Shown here one piece after another: positions 24,416-29,245 of a DNA stretch of 29,245 nt (its first letter is position 1; the number at the start of each line of letters is the position of its first letter). The translations under genes were made by a program, and so were the position numbers. The notes beneath the pieces were generated by a model, which was given only the letters and a program-made list of their open reading frames with translations, was not told the DNA's origin and ran no database searches. The DNA lies in IMG/VR virus record IMGVR_UViG_3300025889_000677, positions 1 to 29,245 of that record, one strand, 5' to 3'. The DNA is from a virus.

Positions 24416-24772
24416 ATGGATTGGTTACAAAATAAAACAACACAGTTTATTGCATTGGCTGGTATCATAGGAACACTAGCAGGATTTGGATATACTGGGG
24501 CAACCTATGTCAATAGGATTGAGAACTTAGAAACTAAAGCTCAACAAGCTAAAGAAACTGAGCAAGGAGTTGATGAGGTTATCAATAGAATTGAAGCGTT
24601 AGAAACATCAGTAGAATATATTAATAAAACTATTGATGAAACTATCTTACTTAAGATTAATAACCTCGAATCTATCAGGTCTGATATGTCAGGTATGAAA
24701 GCTGATATCGAAAGTGTTAAGACTGATATAAAAATATTTAAAGAAGAGAATAAGAATCCTTTAGCAGGATAG
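24416..24772 (+). CDS. Membrane-anchored coiled-coil protein, spanin-like build
   Basis: A 118-aa protein with a good AGGAG site. Residues 9-31 ('TQFIALAGIIGTLAGFGYTGATY') are one membrane helix near the N-terminus. The rest is a long charged coiled coil ('IENLETKAQQAKETEQ', 'INRIEALETSVEYINKTI', 'IRSDMSGMKADIESVKTDI') ending 'NPLAG'. This is the build of the inner-membrane spanin (Rz type), although no outer-membrane partner (lipobox Rz1) was seen in other frames here. It is the last plus-strand gene; its stop touches the stop of the opposite gene. A lysis role is inferred from build and position. Confidence 0.5.
   Translation: MDWLQNKTTQFIALAGIIGTLAGFGYTGATYVNRIENLETKAQQAKETEQGVDEVINRIEALETSVEYINKTIDETILLKINNLESIRSDMSGMKADIESVKTDIKIFKEENKNPLAG
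24756..24770. terminator. Weak hairpin at the convergent junction
   Basis: ATCCT-TTAGC-AGGAT is a 5-base stem with a 5-base loop, inside the last codons of the plus-strand coiled-coil gene. The flanks on each strand are pyrimidine-rich but no clean T run follows. It is the only candidate at the tail-to-tail junction and is thermodynamically weak. Confidence 0.2.
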
Positions 24773-24991
24773 TTATTTCAAAACATTTAACTCTCTTTGA
24801 AAGAAGTTATGTAAGTCAGAAAGTTTATACTTTCCGTTTCTTAATATAGATTTAATTACATCCCTCTCGTCTGGTGGAAATATTTCATCCACCATTTCGA
24901 GGGGTAACGTACTAAATTCAGTTACTATTTTATTATCTCGTGTCAACAAAACTTTAAAGCTTACTAAGTTTGCTTCATTTTTATTAACCAT
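24773..24991 (-). CDS. Small protein at end of reductase operon, unknown
   Basis: A 72-aa protein, last gene of the minus-strand operon. Its ATG overlaps the end of nrdB by 8 bases and has GGAG about 6 bases upstream, so it is expected to be translated with nrdB. It is charged, without membrane helix. The end 'LRNGKYKLSDLHNFFQRELNVLK' is helical, and 'EMVDEIFPPDERDVIKSIL' looks like a short helical hairpin. No family recognised. A role linked to reductase or nucleotide supply is only suggested by coupling. Confidence 0.6.
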   Translation of the reverse strand: MVNKNEANLVSFKVLLTRDNKIVTEFSTLPLEMVDEIFPPDERDVIKSILRNGKYKLSDLHNFFQRELNVLK

Positions 24992-25967
24992 TATTACTCT
25001 CCAATTTTGAAAAAGTTATTTTATCTTGCCTACCTCTTAGTCCGGCCTTCATATAAGAAGTTGCCCGGCCCTCAAAAAAGTTCTGATGCTCTACCCCCAT
25101 TACTTCGTCTAGCCATCCTAAAGGATTCTCACGTTGGTCATAGTTGGTCTTAAGACCTAACTGAAGTAGTCTTCTATCAGCAATGTATCTGTTGTAAGCA
25201 TACATATCTTTCTTGGTAAGACCTTCAAGGTCTCCCATATCAAACACTAAGTCTAAGAATTTGTCTTCTAGTGTTACCATCTGTCTACATATTTCGTATA
25301 GTTCTCCTTTAAAATCATCTGTCCATATCTCCAGGTTCTCTTGAATAAACTCTCTAAACAATTTAGTCATAGCTTCAACGTGCATAGACTCATCACGTAT
25401 AGAGTAAGTAACTATCTGTCCCATACCTTTCATACGTCCAAAGCGTGGGAAGTTTAACAAGATTGCAAAGCTACTAAACAACTGTAGTCCTTCTGTAAAA
25501 GCTGAATAGACTGCTAAAGTTTTTGCAATGCTTTTCTTGTCAGACTTGGTTGTCTTAATTTTATGAACATACTCATGTTTGTTAGCCATCTCTTCGTACT
25601 CGGCAAAAGCTTTGTACTCTATCTCAGGCATACCAACTGTATCAAGTAGTAAGCTGTATGCATGTTGATGAATTGATTCCATGTTAGCAAACGAACCCAT
25701 CATCATTCTAGCTTCTGGTTTTCTAAAGATACGCATGTATCTGTCAACATAACCTGCACCTACATCTACATCTGATTGAGTAAACAATCTAAAGATTTGT
25801 GTAAGTAAGTTCTTTTCTTTGGGGTCTAACTCTTGCCAATCCTTTACGTCTGTATGTAGTGGTACTGACTCCGGCATCCAATGCATTTGATTCTGTAACA
25901 CGTAGTAATCAAACATCCATGGGTTGTCAAAAGGTTTGTAATAATCTCTTGTGTCTAATAAACTCAT
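24984..25967 (-). CDS. nrdB: Ribonucleoside-diphosphate reductase, beta subunit
   Basis: A 327-aa class I small subunit that makes the radical needed by NrdA to reduce NDPs to dNDPs. All metal ligands are visible and spaced as in E. coli R2: Asp66, Glu97, His100 ('MESIHQHAY'), Glu159, Glu193 and His196 ('IRDESMHVEA'). Tyr104 sits at the radical position (E. coli Tyr122), so a tyrosyl-radical enzyme is expected. Tyr305 near the C-terminus ('RATSYMKAG') may correspond to Tyr356 of the radical path. The protein is about 50 residues shorter than E. coli NrdB, mostly at the ends. ATG follows AAGGAG and overlaps the stop of the 59-aa gene (ATGA). The sequence style matches reductases of marine T4-like and podoviruses. 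Confidence 0.95.
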   Translation of the reverse strand: MSLLDTRDYYKPFDNPWMFDYYVLQNQMHWMPESVPLHTDVKDWQELDPKEKNLLTQIFRLFTQSDVDVGAGYVDRYMRIFRKPEARMMMGSFANMESIHQHAYSLLLDTVGMPEIEYKAFAEYEEMANKHEYVHKIKTTKSDKKSIAKTLAVYSAFTEGLQLFSSFAILLNFPRFGRMKGMGQIVTYSIRDESMHVEAMTKLFREFIQENLEIWTDDFKGELYEICRQMVTLEDKFLDLVFDMGDLEGLTKKDMYAYNRYIADRRLLQLGLKTNYDQRENPLGWLDEVMGVEHQNFFEGRATSYMKAGLRGRQDKITFSKLESNNG

Positions 25968-26143
25968 CTGTTCTCCTTGTTAAATCTCTTAACTAAATAT
26001 TTAAAATTTTCAATTACGTATCCTGCGTAATCTTTTGTTTTTGAGAATGGGTCTTTATGTTCATCACAATAATCTAACCACATTCTACTAGTAAAGCCAG
26101 AAAACTTCTGACTAAATACACTTGTAAACTCTTCTTGTCTCAT
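25964..26143 (-). CDS. 59-aa protein upstream of nrdB
   Basis: A short gene of 59 codons, read as 'MRQEEFTSVFSQKFSGFTSR' then 'MWLDYCDEHKDPFSKTKDYAGY' in pieces, ending 'KRFNKENR'. AAGGAAG lies 6 bases before its ATG, and its TGA overlaps the ATG of nrdB (ATGA), which is strong support for a real coupled gene. Without it there would be a 177-base hole in an otherwise gapless operon. It is aromatic and charged, with one Cys and no membrane helix. Function is unknown; position suggests a link to NrdB or its expression. Confidence 0.65.
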   Translation of the reverse strand: MRQEEFTSVFSQKFSGFTSRMWLDYCDEHKDPFSKTKDYAGYVIENFKYLVKRFNKENR

Positions 26144-26144
26144 A

Positions 26145-26642
26145 TTAATCTTCCTTATAATTATTTAAATATGTAGTTGCTTTTTGTAAAACATCTACAT
26201 TGTCTTTGAAGTATCCTAATCCTGCATTACATAAATGACACAACATACCACGAACCTTGTTTGTATTGTGGCAGTGGTCTACAAAAGGCTTAGTATTGTG
26301 AGTATCATATGAAAAATCTATTGAACATATTTTACACTGATTGTTTTGAGACTTTAATAAATTATCCCAATCTTCTAATGTTAGATTATATTTTCTTTTT
26401 AATCTATATATTTTATTAGTTTTTGCAACATGTTCTTTATTTTTTAAGTACCATTTTTTATTTTGAAGTTGTAATTTTTCTTTATTATTTTCTTTATAAC
26501 ATGCATTTTTTAATTTTATTTCTGGTTTATTATTGTATATTTTTGATTTAACTTTAATAGTTTCTTTGTTTTTTTCGTAGTATTTTTTTTGTTTTTGTTT
26601 TACTTTTTCTTTATTATCTTGATAATATTGTTGTGTGGTCAT
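26145..26642 (-). CDS. Endonuclease VII-type HNH nuclease, putative homing endonuclease
   Basis: A 165-aa protein. ATG 26642 is chosen because it lies 1 base after the nrdA stop with GAGGG upstream; a longer frame from 26672 runs inside nrdA. Residues 103-139 match T4 endonuclease VII: zinc Cys103/Cys106 ('CKIC') and Cys135/Cys138 ('CHLCN'), catalytic Asp122-His123, His125 ('VDHCH') and Asn139. Residues 1-85 are Lys/Asn/Tyr-rich degenerate repeats ('YYEKNKETIK', 'WYLKNKEHVAK'), far more AT-rich than nrdA or nrdB. T4 endonuclease VII resolves branched DNA, but free-standing relatives with such repeats inserted beside reductase genes usually behave as homing nucleases. It interrupts the nrdA-nrdB operon. 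Confidence 0.8.
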   Translation of the reverse strand: MTTQQYYQDNKEKVKQKQKKYYEKNKETIKVKSKIYNNKPEIKLKNACYKENNKEKLQLQNKKWYLKNKEHVAKTNKIYRLKRKYNLTLEDWDNLLKSQNNQCKICSIDFSYDTHNTKPFVDHCHNTNKVRGMLCHLCNAGLGYFKDNVDVLQKATTYLNNYKED

Positions 26643-26643
26643 A

Positions 26644-28539
26644 CTATCCCTCACATGCGATACATTCAGCATCGTCTAATTTAATACGTTGTACTTTAGT
26701 GTTTACGTTCTCTGCATTACGAGCAGCATTAGTTCTAAAGTAATATAAAGATTTAAGTTTGTTCATACCATACCAATGAACATCATTGACATACTGCATG
26801 TACTCATCGTGTACTTCTTGGGGCTCTGTAGCTGTAGGTATAGTAAAGAAAAGATTAACTGACTGTGCTTGACAAATAAACTCTTGTCGTTTAGCAGCAT
26901 GTTCTATAATCCATATTTGGTCTATCTCATTAGCAGTTTTAAATATTTCTTTTTCATCGTCAGTAAGAATATCTAAGTGTTGAACTGAGCCTTCTTTACC
27001 TGCAATGTCTTTCCACAATGCAGTAAGCTCATCTTTCTTTAATCCTTTATCTTGTAATACTTCTTCTAAGTATTTGTTTTTAACTTGGAACGAACCACTG
27101 AGAGTTTTGTGCGTATAAACGTTAGCACGATATGGCTCAATCGAAGGAGATGTCCCACCACATATGATACTAGAAGAAGCATTAGGAGCAACAGCGAGTA
27201 GATGAGCATTACGCCTACCACTACCACTGATATCAGGTGACTCACCACGTTCATCAGCAAGTCGTTCAGTTGCTCTAAGCGAATGTCTTTTAATGTGTTT
27301 AAATGCTTTGTAATTAAAGCCCGTAGCGTATATACCCTCAAAAGGTAACCTGCGTGACTGGAGATACGAATGGAATCCCATCGCACCCAGACCGAGTGAC
27401 CTTTCTCTGTAAGCAGAGTAGGCAGATTTAAGAAAGCCTTCTTTGCCCGGCTTAATATGTTTCTGAAACCTTTTAAAGTTTGCATTGTATTCTCCTAGGT
27501 TGTCTGTATCCACAGCGTTATCAATATAATGTTGAAGCACGTTGTCTAACATGGTTATTAAATCATCAATGAACATAGGATTCTCTGACCACTCGTCAAA
27601 GTATTCTAAGTTCACACTAGACAAACAACACACTGCTGTTCGTTCTTCGTTGGTGGCTAGGGTTATCTCAGAACATAAGTTGCTCTGTTTAATATTTAAT
27701 CCTAAAGCTTTTTGTTCTTTGGGTAAAGCATCATTACATCTATCAATGTTAATCATGTAAGGCTCACCTGTCTCTGCTCTAGCATTAATAATCTGCCACC
27801 ATAAATCTCTAGCATTTACAATCTTAGTAGGCTCATGAGTCTTAGGGTCAATTAATCTAAAGTCTGCATCTTCTTCAACAGCTTTCAAAAACTCATTGGT
27901 AATGTTAATACCATTGTGAAGATTAAGATTCTTACGATTGATATCACCACCAGATTCTTTACGCATGTTAATGAACTCTTCAATCTCCGGATGAGATATA
28001 TCCATGTAAGCTGCATAGCTTCCACGTCTTGTAGTGCCTTGGTTAAAGGCTAACATCTGAGAATCTACGACATGCATAAAGGGGATTGAACCAGTAGACT
28101 TACTACCGTGAGTAGTAGAAATACCGTTACTTCTAATATCTCCCCAATATCCACCAATACCTCCACCCGAACTCGCCAACCATATATTCTCGTCATAATG
28201 AGCAGATAACCCATCACGACTATCAGGTACATAATTGAGGAAACAGCTAATAGGAAGCCCACGACTTGTTCCCCCGTTACTAAGTATAGGAGTGCTAAAC
28301 ATGAACCAACAATTGGAACTGTAGTGGTAAAGTCTTTGAGCCAATTCAAAATCTGTGTGACCTTTGTAGGTCGCCCCGAAGACGGATGCTCTTGCGAATG
28401 CTTCTTGTGCATGTGTTTCATTCTCCCATAAATATCTATCCTTGAGTGTGTCAAGACTAAACTTATCTAATAGTTTTTCATTACTATAATTAATTTTTAT
28501 ACCAAGATATTCCTTGATACCTACTTTATCTTCAATCAT
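26644..28539 (-). CDS. nrdA: Ribonucleoside-diphosphate reductase, alpha subunit, no ATP cone
   Basis: A 631-aa class I large subunit, the catalytic half of the enzyme that supplies dNTPs. Active-site residues are present: Cys99 ('PISCFLN', E. coli Cys225), Asn287-x-Cys289-x-Glu291 ('SNLCSEI', Asn437/Cys439/Glu441), Cys304 ('AVCCLSS', Cys462), Tyr599-Tyr600 ('LKSLYYFRT', radical path), and the C-terminal redox pair Cys626/Cys629 ('CIACEG'). 'APNASSSIICGGTSPSIEPY' is the phosphate-binding loop region. The catalytic Cys lies about 126 residues closer to the start than in E. coli, so the N-terminal ATP cone (overall activity site) is absent. Its ATG overlaps the end of the DUF3310 gene by 8 bases; AAGGA lies upstream. 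Confidence 0.95.
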   Translation of the reverse strand: MIEDKVGIKEYLGIKINYSNEKLLDKFSLDTLKDRYLWENETHAQEAFARASVFGATYKGHTDFELAQRLYHYSSNCWFMFSTPILSNGGTSRGLPISCFLNYVPDSRDGLSAHYDENIWLASSGGGIGGYWGDIRSNGISTTHGSKSTGSIPFMHVVDSQMLAFNQGTTRRGSYAAYMDISHPEIEEFINMRKESGGDINRKNLNLHNGINITNEFLKAVEEDADFRLIDPKTHEPTKIVNARDLWWQIINARAETGEPYMINIDRCNDALPKEQKALGLNIKQSNLCSEITLATNEERTAVCCLSSVNLEYFDEWSENPMFIDDLITMLDNVLQHYIDNAVDTDNLGEYNANFKRFQKHIKPGKEGFLKSAYSAYRERSLGLGAMGFHSYLQSRRLPFEGIYATGFNYKAFKHIKRHSLRATERLADERGESPDISGSGRRNAHLLAVAPNASSSIICGGTSPSIEPYRANVYTHKTLSGSFQVKNKYLEEVLQDKGLKKDELTALWKDIAGKEGSVQHLDILTDDEKEIFKTANEIDQIWIIEHAAKRQEFICQAQSVNLFFTIPTATEPQEVHDEYMQYVNDVHWYGMNKLKSLYYFRTNAARNAENVNTKVQRIKLDDAECIACEG

Positions 28540-28804
28540 TTTTTGTTTCCTTATCGTGTATGTCTAACATAATTATACCATAGTGTAATATTTTTAATAA
28601 ATCTTTTTTGTTTTTACCATCTTTATTTCCATAGCGTTTAGCATACTTCATAATGTTTCCAATACAAAAACCTTCACCATGTCCAGAGTCAATAATTATA
28701 TCCGTTGCTTGATACTTATCAGAAGCATAGTGCTCATTATATGTACCATCAATGTATCCTTTAAGTTCTTGTATTGAATGTCCTTCATTAAATTTATAGC
28801 TCAT
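28532..28804 (-). CDS. DUF3310-family protein
   Basis: A 90-aa protein when started at ATG 28804, the second of two adjacent ATGs, which has the better spacing from GGAG; the frame extends further upstream inside the endonuclease gene, but that part is a shadow. The core 'ATDIIIDSGHGEGFCIGNIMKYAKRYG' in pieces, then 'KDLLKILHYGIIML', matches the DUF3310 pattern (a 'G-F-C-x-G-N-x-x-K-Y-x-x-R' helix followed by 'D-L-x-K-x-x-x-Y'). That domain is common in phages beside nucleotide genes and occurs in relatives of T7 gp1.7, a dNMP kinase, though kinase activity cannot be claimed from this short protein. It overlaps endonuclease I by 11 bases and nrdA by 8. Confidence 0.75.
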   Translation of the reverse strand: MSYKFNEGHSIQELKGYIDGTYNEHYASDKYQATDIIIDSGHGEGFCIGNIMKYAKRYGNKDGKNKKDLLKILHYGIIMLDIHDKETKND

Positions 28805-29231
28805 CATTTCTCCAATCATTAGGTAAAGTATCTTCACTGTACCATCTAAAGTTATTTGTTTCAGCCCATTCAGCATGGGTACGTTTTGTTCCATCTTTCC
28901 TAATGGTAGCTCCAGGCATAGGAGAGAAAGGCTTTTGAAATAAAAAGACTAGCTCCATATGTTCTGGTAAAGCTTTTCTAATCCAAACATATTTACTGTA
29001 CTCAGCATGGTCCCAGAACCGTCCTTTAGCTTCTAGTAAAATAGTTTTATCTTGAAATGTTTTAACAAAATCTACTTCATATTTTTTGTCAATAATATAT
29101 TTGATAGCTTCAAAGTGGTGTGCCCAATCTTTTAAAATTGTTTGGTGTATATTATATTCCCATGTACTATCATAGCCTTTAGGAACATTAACCTTTTTAG
29201 GTCTGGGTTTTCTTGGTACTCTCTTAGGCAT
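28794..29231 (-). CDS. Endonuclease I, T7 gp3-like Holliday junction resolvase
   Basis: A 145-aa protein, close to T7 gp3 (149 aa). Catalytic residues line up: Glu25 in 'STWEYNIH', Asp54 in 'YEVDFVK', Glu67 and Lys69 in 'ILLEAKGRFWD' (T7 Glu20, Asp55, Glu65, Lys67). The following 'YVWIRKALPEHMELVFLFQKP' matches the T7 'LLIREQHPELDIRIVF' strand-helix, and 'LPNDW' matches 'IPAEW'. The basic N-terminus ('KRVPRKPRPKKVN') would bind DNA. In T7 the enzyme resolves branched DNA and breaks down host DNA to supply nucleotides, which fits its place at the head of the visible reductase operon. Only 14 bases lie upstream in the window, so its promoter cannot be judged. Confidence 0.9.
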   Translation of the reverse strand: MPKRVPRKPRPKKVNVPKGYDSTWEYNIHQTILKDWAHHFEAIKYIIDKKYEVDFVKTFQDKTILLEAKGRFWDHAEYSKYVWIRKALPEHMELVFLFQKPFSPMPGATIRKDGTKRTHAEWAETNNFRWYSEDTLPNDWRNDEL

Positions 29232-29245
29232 TAGTGAACTACCCT

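Noticed and set aside
27066-28454. Two alternative minus-strand frames inside nrdA (27066-27485 and 28065-28454)
   Set aside because: They lie wholly within a confidently identified catalytic gene and show no domain.
26644-28539. Intein or group I intron in nrdA
   Set aside because: The reading frame is continuous at family length with all active-site motifs correctly spaced; the mobile-type nuclease is a separate downstream gene.
1-29245. tRNA genes, integrase, insertion sequences, terminal repeats
   Set aside because: Gaps between genes are about 30 bases or less, no recombinase motif was seen, and no long direct repeats other than the fibre duplication were noticed; a tRNA scan could not be run.

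Overview
The window is an AT-rich, extremely gene-dense piece of a double-stranded DNA phage. It has short-tailed (podovirus-type) virion genes and a class I ribonucleotide reductase operon. The gene content looks like a marine podovirus of an AT-rich alphaproteobacterial host: an adaptor/nozzle pair, fibres with 'TAAELNILDG' repeats, glycine-rich adhesins, 2OG-Fe(II) oxygenases, T7-like ejection proteins, T7 endonuclease I, NrdA/NrdB and a DUF3310 protein. Structural genes on one strand converging on a DNA-metabolism block on the other recalls the HMO-2011-type podoviruses. That assignment is from memory of family layouts, not from a search. No tRNA, integrase, insertion sequence or CRISPR array was seen, and after re-annotation no gap between genes exceeds about 30 bases.

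Plus strand, 1-24772. (i) Tail: a 5'-truncated head-tail adaptor, a nozzle-like protein, a fibre containing a large internal duplication, two small tail-tip-type proteins and two paralogous glycine-rich adhesins. (ii) Four consecutive overlapping genes (7023-9295), each with the His...His...Arg or HxD...H pattern of Fe(II)/2-oxoglutarate oxygenases. (iii) A small membrane coiled-coil gene, then a near-consensus sigma70 promoter at 9535-9563. (iv) Virion/ejection genes, ending in a trio of 202, 767 and 1438 aa that mirrors T7 gp14-gp15-gp16 in order and size. The largest carries a T4-type lysozyme domain at its C-terminus. (v) A membrane and secreted module (20268-24772): a holin-like protein, a two-helix membrane protein, a secreted Asn-rich protein, a secreted protein with a beta-rich N-terminus and a long Glu-rich tract, and a membrane-anchored coiled coil.

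Minus strand, 29231-24773. This reads endonuclease I, DUF3310 protein, nrdA, endonuclease VII-type HNH gene, a 59-aa gene, nrdB and a 72-aa gene. Nearly all overlap or abut, so they form one translationally coupled operon. It would break down host DNA and convert ribonucleotides to dNTPs for phage replication. The two blocks meet tail to tail at 24772/24773 with no intergenic base.

The best candidates for something undescribed are the four-gene oxygenase cassette inside the tail region, the secreted Asn-rich/Glu-rich pair in the lysis-position module, and the fibre duplication whose 52-residue core is identical in protein although 33 of its 52 codons differ.
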